Shown piece after piece: positions 25,493 through 34,881 of a stretch of 64,000 nucleotides of DNA. Location of the stretch: the NCBI RefSeq assembly GCF_037477895.1, contig NZ_CP132744.1, forward strand, positions 1,426,001 through 1,490,000, given 5' to 3'. A program made the translations under genes and the position numbers. Origin of the DNA: Mycetohabitans endofungorum (GTDB lineage Bacteria; Pseudomonadota; Gammaproteobacteria; Burkholderiales; Burkholderiaceae). The notes under the pieces are model-generated. The model saw only the letters and a list, made by a program, of their open reading frames with translations. It ran no database searches and was not told the origin of the DNA. The stretch's first letter is position 1. Each line of letters begins with the position of its first letter.

Positions 25493-27850
25493 ATGGTCGA
25501 TCGCCACTTCGCCAGAAGCCCACAAGCGACATCAGTCGATATCGAGCATGAGCGCCGCTCGCAAGCGCCGTGCCATGCCCATGCCACCACCCGGGAGCAC
25601 GACACATGCTGTGCCAGCCCGCACACCGGCAACCGGTCGCACGCCGATATTTGCCATGCCGATGCCGTTACGCAGGCAGCCTACAGCCCAGGTGCAGATT
25701 CGTCTTCGGCGGCACGCGCGCGCGACGGCGACGAGATGGCCGCTACCGACACGGTACGCACGCGCATCCTTATTCGGCAAATGGACTGCCCGACTGAGGA
25801 AACGTTGATCCGTTCGAAGCTGCACACGATCGTTCCCGCCGAAAGTCTCGAGTTCAACCTGTTGCAACGTGTATTGACCGTTGAGCACCCGCGCGACGCG
25901 TTGGACGACATCGTCGCCGCGCTCGCTTCACTCGGCTTCACCCCCGAAATACAACCGCATGACGATACGCGCACCGTGCCGCCGCCGGCGCATACGCATA
26001 CAGCACGGCGCTGGCCGCTCGTGGCGGCCGGCATTGCCGCGCTGTCGGCTGAGGCGTTGACCTGGCTGGGTGCACCCGACTGGACTACGGCGGCGCTCGC
26101 GGCGCTCGCCGTGCTCGGTGCTGGCCTGCGCACCTACCACAAAGGCTGGATCGCGATTCGTCACGGTAACCTGAACATCAACGCGTTGATGAGCGTCGCG
26201 GTGACCGGCGCCTTCGCGCTGGGTCAATGGCCGGAAGCCGCTATGGTGATGGTGTTGTTTACGATCGCCGAACGCATCGAGGCTGCTTCGCTGGAGCGCG
26301 CACGACGTGCGATCGAGCGTCTGGTTGCGCTCGCGCCCGATAAGGCGAGCGTGCAACAAGCCGACGGCAGTTGGCGCGTCGTAGACGCGCGCACCGTGCC
26401 AACCGGTGCACGGGTGCGCGTGAAGCCAGGCGAGCGGATTGCGCTTGATGGCTGTATCGTGTCGGGCCGCTCAGCGGTCGATCAAGCCTCGATCACCGGC
26501 GAGAGCCTGCCGGTGGACAAGCAGGTCGGCGACGCGGTGTATGCTGGGACGCTCAATACATCGGGTTCTTTCGACTATCGCGTCACCTTCCCCGCCACGC
26601 AAAGCACGCTGGCCCGCATTGTGCAAGCGGTCGAGCAAGCACAGGCGTCCAAGGCGCCGATTCAACGTTTTGTCGACCGCTTTGCGAGCGTGTACACGCC
26701 GGTCGTGTTGGCATTGGCACTGCTGGTCGCGGCCGTGCCGCCGCTGCTTGGCCATGCCGCGTGGACGGCGTCGGTCTACAAAGCACTGGTGCTACTGGTC
26801 ATCGCCTGCCCATGCGCGCTAGTCATCTCCACCCCTGTCACGATTGTCAGCGCGCTGGCGGTCGCCGCCCGCCACGGCATCCTAGTCAAAGGCGGCCGCT
26901 ACCTGGAACAAGGGCACCGCCTGGCATGGCTCGCACTGGACAAGACCGGTACCCTAACCGTGGGGCGTCCGCAGCAAACCGATTTTGAGCCATGTGCGAC
27001 AGTGGATGCCGCGCGCTGTCGCCAGTTGGCGACGAGTCTTGCCGCCCGCTCAGACCATCCTGTCTCCGCCGCGATCGCCGCCGCCGGTGCCGCCGGCCCG
27101 CAACACTTGGTCGTCGACGACTTTGGCGCGCTGCCCGGACGCGGCGTGCACGGCACTATCGACGGCGTGCGCTACTGGCTCGGCAACCGCCGCCTGGCTG
27201 AAACGCTCGGATGCCGCTATGCGAAGCTCGATGCGAAGCTGGACAGCTTGGAGCGGCAAGGTAAGACGGTCGTGATGCTCATGGACGAACGCCGCGTTCT
27301 CGCCTTATTCGCGCTTGCCGACACCCTGAAGCCCACCAGTCGCGAGGCTGTTGCACAGTTGCATCGACTCGGCGTGCGCACGCTCATCCTGAGTGGCGAT
27401 AATCCGCATACCGCGCAGACCATCGCGGCCCAGGCCGGCATCGACGAGGTTCGCGGCAACCAATTGCCAGACGACAAGCGCCGCGCGATTGAGTCACTGA
27501 CCGGAACGCGCCATGCGGTGGGTATGGTGGGTGATGGCATCAACGACGCGCCTGCGCTCGCGCGCGCCGATATCGGCTTTGCCATGGGCGCATTAGGCGC
27601 TGGCGCCGCGATCGAGACCGCCGACGTCGCACTGATGGACGATGATCTGCGCAAGGTTGCCGTATTCATCCGGCTATCGAAGGCCACGCGTCGCATCCTA
27701 ACGCAGAACATCGTTGTCGCGCTGGGGCTCAAGGGCGCATTTCTGGCGCTCACGCTGGCCGGCTACGGTACGATGTGGATGGCCGTATTCGCCGATGTCG
27801 GTGCAAGCCTGTTGGTCGTGGGCAACGGGCTCCGGCTGTTGCGTCGCTAG
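25493..27850 (+). CDS. P1B-type heavy-metal ATPase (Zn/Cd/Pb exporter, ZntA/CadA-like)
   Basis: A 785-residue inner-membrane pump. The N-terminus (first 90 residues) is a Cys/His-rich extension with runs such as HDTCCASPHTG and ICHADA. An HMA-like domain follows with MDCPTEETLIRSKL. Membrane helix 6 has the metal-binding CPC motif in ACPCALVIST. The catalytic Asp is in DKTGTLT, the phosphatase loop is TGES, and the hinge is GDGINDAPALARADIGFAMG. The start at 25493 has GAGGAA upstream. Expression is probably activated by the divergent MerR-type gene. Confidence 0.94.
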   Translation: MVDRHFARSPQATSVDIEHERRSQAPCHAHATTREHDTCCASPHTGNRSHADICHADAVTQAAYSPGADSSSAARARDGDEMAATDTVRTRILIRQMDCPTEETLIRSKLHTIVPAESLEFNLLQRVLTVEHPRDALDDIVAALASLGFTPEIQPHDDTRTVPPPAHTHTARRWPLVAAGIAALSAEALTWLGAPDWTTAALAALAVLGAGLRTYHKGWIAIRHGNLNINALMSVAVTGAFALGQWPEAAMVMVLFTIAERIEAASLERARRAIERLVALAPDKASVQQADGSWRVVDARTVPTGARVRVKPGERIALDGCIVSGRSAVDQASITGESLPVDKQVGDAVYAGTLNTSGSFDYRVTFPATQSTLARIVQAVEQAQASKAPIQRFVDRFASVYTPVVLALALLVAAVPPLLGHAAWTASVYKALVLLVIACPCALVISTPVTIVSALAVAARHGILVKGGRYLEQGHRLAWLALDKTGTLTVGRPQQTDFEPCATVDAARCRQLATSLAARSDHPVSAAIAAAGAAGPQHLVVDDFGALPGRGVHGTIDGVRYWLGNRRLAETLGCRYAKLDAKLDSLERQGKTVVMLMDERRVLALFALADTLKPTSREAVAQLHRLGVRTLILSGDNPHTAQTIAAQAGIDEVRGNQLPDDKRRAIESLTGTRHAVGMVGDGINDAPALARADIGFAMGALGAGAAIETADVALMDDDLRKVAVFIRLSKATRRILTQNIVVALGLKGAFLALTLAGYGTMWMAVFADVGASLLVVGNGLRLLRR

Positions 27851-27988
27851 GCGGACTGCATCGCAGCTCCATTGACACGGAGCTGCGATGCAATCTCATG
27901 GACGAATCCCGCTGCCGCCCTCGCATTACTCGATCGGGCGCATGATGCGGCCAGCCGCTGACGGCAATCCGCCACGCGTGCGCCCGCT

Positions 27989-28516
27989 TTAGCGGCGGTA
28001 TGGGGCGGATTCGGCATACAGTCGATCAAACTCTGCGGCGTAGGCGCTGGCCAGCGCCGGCGCACCACGAAACACGTTGAAATTCTCCGCGTTCTTGCGG
28101 TCACCCGCCCGGGTAAAGTTCATCGAACCAAACGCTACCACATCGTCCACCACGATGAACTTGTGGTGCATGATGGGATAGCGCGAGTCGATCCGCACGT
28201 CGATGCCGGCATTAGCCAGATAGGTTGCCCCACTATATTTGCCGGTCTCGTTAGATTTGTCCAATACCACGCGCACCTGGACACCGCGCACACGGGCGTT
28301 GCGCAAGGCCTTTGCGATGTCGGGTGACGTGAATGCATAGCCAGCCAGCCAGACCCGGCGCTTGGCACCGTCGATCAGCGCCGCCGCGGCGGCGCCCGCT
28401 CCGCCATCCGGTGAGAAATACGTATCGACCGTCGCGTTCTGAATGCGCAGGGGCGCCGCTTCGGTAAGGGTTGTGGCGCACGCGAGGGCCACGAGACAAT
28501 GGATCAGTACTTTCAT
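27989..28516 (-). CDS. Nuc-like phospholipase D-family endonuclease (secreted)
   Basis: A 175-residue protein with a Sec signal (HCLVALACATTLTEA). It is about the size of the single-HKD nuclease Nuc of plasmid pKM101. The HKD motif is in PIMHHKFIVVDD with the downstream GSMNFT, and LDKSNETGKYSGA precedes it. One motif per chain implies a dimer. Expected to cut DNA or phosphodiesters in the periplasm. No partners in the neighbourhood; the role may be nutrient salvage or defence. The ATG at 28516 begins the leader. Confidence 0.9.
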   Translation of the reverse strand: MKVLIHCLVALACATTLTEAAPLRIQNATVDTYFSPDGGAGAAAAALIDGAKRRVWLAGYAFTSPDIAKALRNARVRGVQVRVVLDKSNETGKYSGATYLANAGIDVRIDSRYPIMHHKFIVVDDVVAFGSMNFTRAGDRKNAENFNVFRGAPALASAYAAEFDRLYAESAPYRR

Positions 28517-28813
28517 GGGCGGCGATTTTAGCCGGATATGTTGTCCCACGAGAACGTCCTTTCGCATCCCAGTTCGGCTAAACCCTACGACAAACGACTG
28601 CCGGTCCATGTACCTAGCGACCACGCTGGACGAAATAGTTCGTATAACGTTTAGTTAGCGATGCGGGGGCGGCATGCTGGTTTACATTTCGTTGCCGACG
28701 GACATCGCCGGAACCCAGCGCCCAGTTAGAGGCCCGGCTGCGCCGCGCATGCATGCTTACTTTGCACGGACCGAACATTCTCACGTTGCGCTGACAAATC
28801 TAACACCGCCTCC

Positions 28814-28842
28814 TTGTTTAGCATTTTCGATGCTGGTAAAAT
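28814..28842 (+). promoter_or_regulatory. Sigma70-type promoter of tRNA-Ser
   Basis: TTGTTT and TAAAAT are spaced by 17 bases and end 11 bases before the tRNA's first base, the normal arrangement for a tRNA gene. Confidence 0.65.
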
Positions 28843-28853
28843 CGCTTGTTCTC

Positions 28854-28944
28854 GGAGAGATGGATGAGTGGTTTAAGTCGCACGCCTGGAAAGCGTGTAT
28901 AGGTTAATAGCCTATCGGGGGTTCGAATCCCCCTCTCTCCGCCA
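28854..28944 (+). tRNA. tRNA-Ser (GGA anticodon)
   Basis: The acceptor stem GGAGAGA pairs with TCTCTCC at 28934-28940, the discriminator is G and CCA is encoded. The anticodon stem-loop is CACGC-CTGGAAA-GCGTG, so the anticodon is GGA (serine, UCC/UCU). A long variable arm, typical of serine tRNAs, and the T-loop GTTCGAATCC follow. Length is 91 bases with CCA. Confidence 0.97.
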
Positions 28945-29321
28945 CCGACACCTAATCGATTGAGCCCAGGACGTTTTTCAATCGGCTCTCGCCATAGTCT
29001 CCCTGATTGGGGATATCCGCACTATGGAAGTTCCTCCCGCGTTGCAAGACGCCGGCACGGTGTCTACGATTTCCCCATGCACTAAAACCGAGCACGGTCG
29101 CCGCAAGGAGCGGCGCGTGTGTTTGAACACCGAGGAGCCGGTGTTTGCGCATGCCGCAGCCATTAAGCTCTCGAAGAAAATGCAAAAGGCGGCATCTCGG
29201 TCGAGAAGCTCATCCAGCTATGTTACTCACAGAGGGACAAGCTCAAGTCCAAGACGCTCTACGAGTACGGCAACTATCACCGACCTCTTCCTGTTCTCCC
29301 GGACACATCGACGTGCACCGC
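28945..29321. other. Orphan stretch downstream of tRNA-Ser
   Basis: About 380 bp without a recognisable gene. A plus-strand frame near 29190-29350 reads ISVEKLIQLCYSQRDKLKSK with plausible protein-like composition but no start and no family I know. Position after a tRNA suggests possible integration debris. Confidence 0.35.
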
Positions 29322-30452
29322 TCAGTTCGCGGCCATGCGCAGGATGGGCTTTAGGGTGACCCCCTTGGTACTGTCTTCAGCGGCCTGATTGATCTGTTCT
29401 AGAGAATAGAACTTGACCAGGCGGTCGAATGGGAACCGGCCCTGCTGATAGAGCTTGACTAACTGAGGGATGAACACCGAAGGTACGCTGTCGCCCTCGA
29501 CGATGCCACGGATGCTACGCCCGCCCAGCAGCAGATTGTTGACGTCGAAGGTGGCCCGGGTGCCAAGCTTTGGCGCACCGACAATACCGATGGTGCCTAA
29601 GCCACTCAGCGCCTCGATGCCAGCTTCGAGCACTTCCGGCCTTCCAGTGGATTCGAGTGCGAAATCGGCGCCGCTGCCGGTTATCTCACGTACTGCCTCG
29701 ACAATATTAGCCTCTCGGCTGTTCACCGTATGGGTGGCCCCCAGTTCTCTCGCCAGTTCCAGCCGCGAAGACACGACATCAATAGCAATGATGGTGGTCA
29801 CACCTACCACGCGTGCGGCCATCACCGCGCTTAACCCCACCGCACCGGCGCCATAGGCGGCAAAGCTGCTACCCAGGCGCACCTTCATCGAATTGATCAC
29901 CGCGCCTGCGCCGGTCTGGATGCCACATCCCAGGGGACCGAGCAACTCCAGCGGGGCATCAGTGGGCACCTTGATGGCGTTGTGCTCGCGCGCGAGCGCG
30001 TAGGTGGCAAAAGAGGACTGGGCGAAGAAATGATCGTGTAGCGGTTCGCCCTCGGGTGTCTGCAGCGCGGTATGGCCATGGGCATCGCTGCTCCCGAAGT
30101 TAAGCGGATAGAAATCCTTGCAGTAAGCTTTGTGGCCGCTGGCGCAAGGGTTGCAATGACCGCAGGCGCCGTAGGTCAGCACCACATGGTCACCGGCCTT
30201 CAAGTTCTTGACGGTCGGGCCGACCTGCTCGACGATCCCCGCGCCTTCATGGCCGAGTACCGCCGGCAGCGGTACAGGGTAGTGCTGGTCACGCATGATT
30301 AGGTCAGTGTGGCACAGGCCAGTGGCAACCACACGCACCAGAACTTCGTCCCCCTGTGGCCCCCGGATGCGCGCCGGTTCGATGGTGAAAGGCTGTTGCG
30401 GAGCACGTGCCACCGCCACCGTGATATTGTGCAAACCTGTCGACGCATTCAT
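29322..30452 (-). CDS. Zinc-dependent aryl-alcohol dehydrogenase (MDR family)
   Basis: A 376-residue NAD-dependent alcohol dehydrogenase of the medium-chain family. The catalytic zinc ligands are in GLCHTD and the GHEGAG motif; the structural zinc site has four cysteines in CGHCNPCASGHKAYC. The Rossmann motif is GAGAVGLSAVMAA, with IDVVSSRLELA binding NAD. Sequence style matches benzyl-alcohol dehydrogenase (XylB/AreB group). The next gene downstream is a broken aldehyde dehydrogenase, the usual partner, so the pathway to the acid is lost here. Confidence 0.9.
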   Translation of the reverse strand: MNASTGLHNITVAVARAPQQPFTIEPARIRGPQGDEVLVRVVATGLCHTDLIMRDQHYPVPLPAVLGHEGAGIVEQVGPTVKNLKAGDHVVLTYGACGHCNPCASGHKAYCKDFYPLNFGSSDAHGHTALQTPEGEPLHDHFFAQSSFATYALAREHNAIKVPTDAPLELLGPLGCGIQTGAGAVINSMKVRLGSSFAAYGAGAVGLSAVMAARVVGVTTIIAIDVVSSRLELARELGATHTVNSREANIVEAVREITGSGADFALESTGRPEVLEAGIEALSGLGTIGIVGAPKLGTRATFDVNNLLLGGRSIRGIVEGDSVPSVFIPQLVKLYQQGRFPFDRLVKFYSLEQINQAAEDSTKGVTLKPILRMAAN

Positions 30453-30465
30453 GGTCTAGTCCTCT

Positions 30466-30735
30466 TCAGAGTAGGCAGGCAGATGCCTGTCCCTTAACGG
30501 TCAGCCACTGCCCTTGAGTGAACTCCTCCTAGTTTGCCGGGCCGCCGATACTGCGGCCGTTGCCCGATGCGCCGACGCCGTCAAACGGAGTGACCACCTC
30601 GTCGTTGATGGTCTGATCGTTGATGTGCAGCAAGCCCGCGCGCAGGCGCTCGCCCAGCTTGAAGGCGCGCCCGACATCGCTGGACACAATCGCCATCGAC
30701 AGACCATACTCGCCATCCCCGGCGCCGAACGGCAG
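30466..30735 (-). pseudogene. Aldehyde dehydrogenase (XylC-like) C-terminal fragment
   Basis: The frame carries EYGLSMAIVSSDVGRA, RLRAGLLHINDQTINDE and GVGASGNGRSIGGPAN, the closing block of benzaldehyde dehydrogenases. It then hits TAG where the family has Trp, and reads on as EEFTQGQWLTVKG to a TGA at 30466. The catalytic Cys domain and the NAD domain are gone. So the copy is truncated at its 5' end and has an in-frame nonsense mutation. Confidence 0.8.
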
Positions 30736-30928
30736 TCGCAGCTCGCGTATTGCAATGCGTGCAGGCCTTCGGGGGATTGCAGGCACGACGAATAGCATGG
30801 CAAACCTATCGCATACAAAATGTGACACACGCCTCTCATCAATGTCTGAGTGGGAAGCGATGTGGATGTTTGCTAAGGTTCCCGTACAGCCGTGGCGCCG
30901 GCAACGGTGCCGCACGGCGAGCCTTACT

Positions 30929-31476
30929 TCACGATTGCGTATCGCCTCCCACGAGATGGAGCACGATATCGACGCCACGCACCGTTCGCTCGAAATCATC
31001 CGCGGCATAGTCGATAACCGTCGATGCACCCAGATTTGACGTATTCAAGGTTGCGTGCCAATGCCATAGCAACGACTCCCGCCCCGGCAATCTTCGCGAC
31101 TTGCACAGCGGCACCGCCCACGCTGCCCACCGCGCCGTGAATCAGGACTTTCTGTCCGGCGCGCAGATTGCCGTGGTCATGCAGTGCCTGCCACGCGGTC
31201 AGGACCGTAGTGAGAATACCGCCTGCTTCAAGCACGTTGCGTCCATGCGCAATGACCGTTCCTGCCGCGTCTACGCCCGGGGTAAAAGGCAACGGCAGGG
31301 GAATGAACGCCTTCATCATGCCCGTGGCTATCCTTTAGTCGACCGAGTTGACTGCGGTGCTAGCCATGTCGATCAGCACCTCCATCGTCGGCACGCGGCT
31401 CTTCAACGCTCTGCAGCACGAGCAATTCGGGACCGCCGTAGGCTGCAACACGGATAGCTTTCACGAGCTTTTCCAT
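30929..31476 (-). pseudogene. Quinone oxidoreductase (MDR family) pseudogene
   Basis: The ATG at 31476 opens MEKLVKAIRVAAYGGPELL as in NADPH:quinone reductases, but the frame breaks after about 35 codons. Another frame gives PFTPGVDAAGTV, GQKVLIHGAVGSVGGAAVQVAKIAGA and NLEYVKS; a further shift gives LGASTVIDYAADDFERTV. Some residues between are missing (deletion). At least two frameshifts make it non-functional. Confidence 0.75.
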
Positions 31477-31495
31477 AGGTGGTCAATACCGCTGT

Positions 31496-31912
31496 TCAGT
31501 CAAGGCCGACAATGGCAGCGTCGAGCGCCTTCGCGGCCTGTATCGGATCAAAATATTCGCGCAGATGCACGATCTTGCCTGCCCGCGCATCCAAAAACAC
31601 CACGTACTCCTGCCGATACACTCGGCCGGTCGGTTTGATCAAGCCTTCGGCGCATACCTGCGCAACTGCGTGCTGGGGCTTCGCCCCAGCGACAATACGC
31701 AGATCAAAGAAACGGAAATCAGCGACCGCGCCAACGAACCAGGAGGCGTGGCTAAAAACCTCTTCCCGGCCGTTAAGCCGGGTTGGATGTCCGATACCAA
31801 CTGCGTAGGGCAATTCCCACACTATGTCGTCGGCAATCAGCTTCTGCCACGCAGCATTGTCGTCAACAAGCAAATGGAGGTGCTGCTGTAGCAATTCAGC
31901 GGCGGTGCTCAT
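31496..31912 (-). CDS. SnoaL/NTF2-like protein
   Basis: A 138-residue cone-fold protein. It opens MSTAAELLQQHLHLLVDDNAAWQ with the helix-rich start, then DDIVWELPYAVG, a central strand FRFFDLRIVAGA, and the end VYRQEYVVFLDARAGKIVHLREYFDP, all in SnoaL-like order. Such proteins act as isomerases, hydratases or ligand carriers. The gene stands among redox pseudogenes and is intact; substrate unknown. Confidence 0.85.
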   Translation of the reverse strand: MSTAAELLQQHLHLLVDDNAAWQKLIADDIVWELPYAVGIGHPTRLNGREEVFSHASWFVGAVADFRFFDLRIVAGAKPQHAVAQVCAEGLIKPTGRVYRQEYVVFLDARAGKIVHLREYFDPIQAAKALDAAIVGLD

Positions 31913-31959
31913 GGTATTTCCTGGGTCAAAAGTTGATTAAATCTCGAAGCTGCCGATGG

Positions 31960-32046
31960 TCATGCCCCACCCACTACGAGCATGTGGCGGGCCATCGCTT
32001 CGATGTGGCCATACGAAGAGTAATAGAGGATCGGGACCTTAGCCAT
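31960..32046 (-). pseudogene. NAD(P)H:quinone oxidoreductase WrbA-like N-terminal fragment
   Basis: Only 28 codons remain: MAKVPILYYSSYGHIEAMARHM, the flavodoxin FMN-phosphate loop of WrbA, then a stop after LVVGGA. The rest of the gene is absent. Confidence 0.7.
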
Positions 32047-32285
32047 TGCAACTCCTTGAGTAGTAGCGCGTTCCTGAAGAAGGTCTCCGGACATTGCAAG
32101 GTTCTTGAGGAAATGGAACATCGGATTCTGATCGCCCATCGACTAATCGGCAACCGCGCACTCGAGTTTTGCGATGCATTGCTTGGTCGATGGGATCCAC
32201 ACGTCAAGACGGCATCGCCGTGAGCTCAAATGCCCTGAATTGAATGACATTCAAGCAACCATGAAATGGAGTGCTAGGCCTAGCG

Positions 32286-33047
32286 TTACTTGAGCGCCAC
32301 GCTCATTCCACCATCTGCCATCACGACTGCGCCGACGATATAGCTGGCTTTGTCGGACGCCAGAAAGGCGATCACTTCGGCAATTTCGCGCGGCTGCGCC
32401 GCGCGTCTGATCGGCGCATTCTTGCCATGCTCGGCGAGGAATGCGGGACCATCCTTGTGAATGTGGTTCGTGATATTCGTTACCGCGTCGCCGGACCCTA
32501 CCGCATTGACGCGAATGCCATGATCGATCGCCTCAAGCGACATGGCACGCGTCAACTGGGCTAGCGCGCCTTTGGACGCTGCGTATGCAGCGATAAGCGG
32601 GAACGCCTGGTAGCAAGCGTATGAACCCACGTTGACGATGGCGCCTGTGCGCGCCGGCATCATCGCGCGCATGGCCTCACGCGAGAACAGGAATGCGCCC
32701 GTGGCATTCACGGCCTGCACGCGATTCCAGTCCTCGAGCGTCATGTCAACGACTAGTTTGTTGATGATGATCGCGGCGTTGTTGACTAGAATGTCGAGCT
32801 TACCAAACTGCTGCATTGCGGTAGCCACCGCGCGTACCGCACTTTCCTCGTGCGCGACGTCGGCAATGAGCGGGATAATTCCCGGCCTGGTCAACGCTTG
32901 GACATCGGCGCACCGGTCAACGGCGATCACGCTGGCGCCTTGAGCATGCAGCAGTTCCGTGGTGGCGAGCCCAATGCCGCTGGCGGCGCCGGTGACGATA
33001 GCGATCTTGCCGTCGAAAGACTGCATGGCGGAAGTTTGTGAAGTCAT
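32286..33047 (-). CDS. Short-chain dehydrogenase/reductase
   Basis: A 253-residue classical SDR. The cofactor motif TGAASGIG lies at about residues 19-26, NNAA at about 88, the catalytic Ser in NVGSYACYQ and the catalytic YAASK near residue 157. The C-terminal PREIAEVIAFLASDKASYIVG...GG is standard. The D in VDRC after the second strand favours NAD(H). It lies upstream of an SDR fragment and divergent from the AraC-type gene, which probably controls it. Substrate unknown. Confidence 0.9.
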   Translation of the reverse strand: MTSQTSAMQSFDGKIAIVTGAASGIGLATTELLHAQGASVIAVDRCADVQALTRPGIIPLIADVAHEESAVRAVATAMQQFGKLDILVNNAAIIINKLVVDMTLEDWNRVQAVNATGAFLFSREAMRAMMPARTGAIVNVGSYACYQAFPLIAAYAASKGALAQLTRAMSLEAIDHGIRVNAVGSGDAVTNITNHIHKDGPAFLAEHGKNAPIRRAAQPREIAEVIAFLASDKASYIVGAVVMADGGMSVALK

Positions 33048-33074
33048 GAGAATGCTCCTGAGGGGATAAAAATT

Positions 33075-33188
33075 TCAATAGGGGCTTGCGGTCGGGCGCA
33101 CCACGATCTCGCTGACGTCAACGTCAGCCGGCTGCTCAATCGCATAGGCCACGGCACGCGCTATCGCGTCGGGTGTCAGCGCGATGCG
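33075..33188 (-). pseudogene. C-terminal fragment of a second SDR
   Basis: A short frame reads RIALTPDAIARAVAYAIEQP and then DVDVSEIVVRPTA before the stop. This is the ending of SDRs of the YdfG/serine-dehydrogenase group. The N-terminal 80% is missing. Confidence 0.7.
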
Positions 33189-33456
33189 TCATGCTGTGTG
33201 CCCCATTTCATAAGCTGTGGAGGTTCGCTTGATGAAGAAGCCGTGTGCCCTTTCCATGAACGGACGAGGTAGCGGTTGCGGCGTCTTCCGGCACCTAAGC
33301 TGAACCGTGCAGCCGATGACCCATCTTAAAAACCGCGGGCGCGAGCGCGAATACACGTGACGATGACGGTATTGCCTATTCCTATCAAAATAGAGGCGTG
33401 CCCATCGATTAGAGCGGTTACAATTTTCTTCGCCTCAGCCGCCAGGAAAGACCCTC

Positions 33457-34398
33457 GTGACAGCTACCGACGATCCGATTTCCGTAAAGATGGTGAACCT
33501 GCTCGAGCGGCTGGCGCCGAACGAGGGATACACGCAGTCCGCCCTGGAAAGCGTGCGGTTCATGCGCTCTAACCGGCCGTTAGGGCGCACGCCCGTGTTA
33601 TATGAGCCGAGTATTGTGATCGTCTGCCAGGGCCGCAAGCTGGGGTTCCTTGGCGATCAAGTCTATGTTTACGATGCACAGCACTACCTTGTCTTGTCGG
33701 TGCCATTGCCGTTCTCCACGGAAACTGAGGCGAGCGAGTCGGAACCAATGCTGGCCGTATCGCTGCGGCTCGACTTGACCGAGTTGGCCGACCTCATTCT
33801 GATGATCGATCAGTCAGGTTGCCATCAGCAAGAAGCGCCGCTTGGAATCTTATCGACGCCGTTGGACGGCGATTTGGCCGATGCCACCTTCCGCCTGCTT
33901 CGGGCATTGACGTCACCCCTTGATGCACAGGTATTAGGGCCCACGATCGTTCGTGAAATTTGCTATCGGGTGCTGGTCGGGCAGCAAGGCGGAGCGCTGA
34001 GGACAGCACTCGCCCATCAGGGGCGATTTGGAAGAGTGGCGAAGGCGCTGCGCCGGATCCACGCCGACTATGCCCAGCCATTGGATGTCAGCTCTCTCGC
34101 AAACGAAGCTGGGATGAGCGTGCCAGCTTTTCATGCCAACTTTCGCGCCGTCACGCTCACCTCGCCGATCCAATATATCAAATCGACACGTTTGCATCAG
34201 GCTCGGCTGATGATGATCCGCGACGGCTTGACGGCTGCGTCCGCGTCGGCGCGCGCGGGCTACGAGAGCCCATCTCAGTTCAGTCGGGAGTTCAAGCGGT
34301 TTTTTGGACGCTCGCCCGTCGAGGAAGCGCGGGATATGCGAGCTTCGTTCGCACTGTCGCCCGCAACCCAACTCGACGTTTTTGCAGCGCCTAATTGA
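33457..34398 (+). CDS. AraC-family regulator (YqhC-like)
   Basis: A 313-residue regulator. The N-terminal AraC_N cupin-like domain has PSIVIVCQGRKLGFLGDQVY and YDAQHYLVLSVPLPF, as in YqhC, which activates aldehyde/alcohol reductase genes. The double HTH (about 200-300) has LDVSSLANEAGMSVPAFHANFRAV and ASARAGYESPSQFSREFKRFFG. Start is GTG at 33457, with AGGAAAG upstream. Divergent to the SDR cluster, so it is the likely local activator. Confidence 0.9.
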   Translation: MTATDDPISVKMVNLLERLAPNEGYTQSALESVRFMRSNRPLGRTPVLYEPSIVIVCQGRKLGFLGDQVYVYDAQHYLVLSVPLPFSTETEASESEPMLAVSLRLDLTELADLILMIDQSGCHQQEAPLGILSTPLDGDLADATFRLLRALTSPLDAQVLGPTIVREICYRVLVGQQGGALRTALAHQGRFGRVAKALRRIHADYAQPLDVSSLANEAGMSVPAFHANFRAVTLTSPIQYIKSTRLHQARLMMIRDGLTAASASARAGYESPSQFSREFKRFFGRSPVEEARDMRASFALSPATQLDVFAAPN

Positions 34399-34647
34399 CG
34401 GGAACGCCTATTTACGGACCAGGGCGCGAACAAAGGTCGATGGCATCTTGATAAATCGGTCTGGAGGTACCTCAAGCGCTCCCACGCTGGAACCGGACAA
34501 TCTTGCCAATTCGGCCTGTTGACGGGTGCTTATTTTGAGCCAGCATTGTGACATTTGCGAATCCTTTGCTAGCAGCAGCAGTGGGTCGCTAGCGCGCATC
34601 GATCAACTCTGATATCTGGACCGACTATGCTCATTTCCCCCCTTCGC

Positions 34648-34851
34648 ACTAGAGCGTGGTCAGAGGCAAAGAAGGGCTTTATCCTGCTGCCGCGCCGATG
34701 GGTCGTCGAGCGCAGTCTCGGATGGCTCAATCGCTTTTGAAGACTCGCTCGCGACGACGAGCGTTTGCCTGAAACGCTCGTCGGCTTGCATTTCGCCGTC
34801 TTTGCCATGCTCATGCGCGTTCATGCCGCGCCCATCTTGCAAAGTGCATAA
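34648..34851 (+). mobile_element. IS5-type transposase remnant
   Basis: One frame reads [21 protein letters not shown], a stop (TGA), then RLARDDERLPETLVGLHF and AVFAMLM. These are the C-terminal DDE blocks of IS5-group transposases. The gene lacks its N-terminal two thirds and carries a nonsense codon. Confidence 0.75.
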
Positions 34852-34881
34852 CACGCTCTAGGAAATCACGGTGTCAGGTAT

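Noticed and set aside
34408..34599. Possible tautomerase remnant on the minus strand (segment ALEVPPDRFIKM)
   Set aside because: The likeness to 4-oxalocrotonate tautomerases is confined to about 12 residues, and the start Pro and other family residues are not found.
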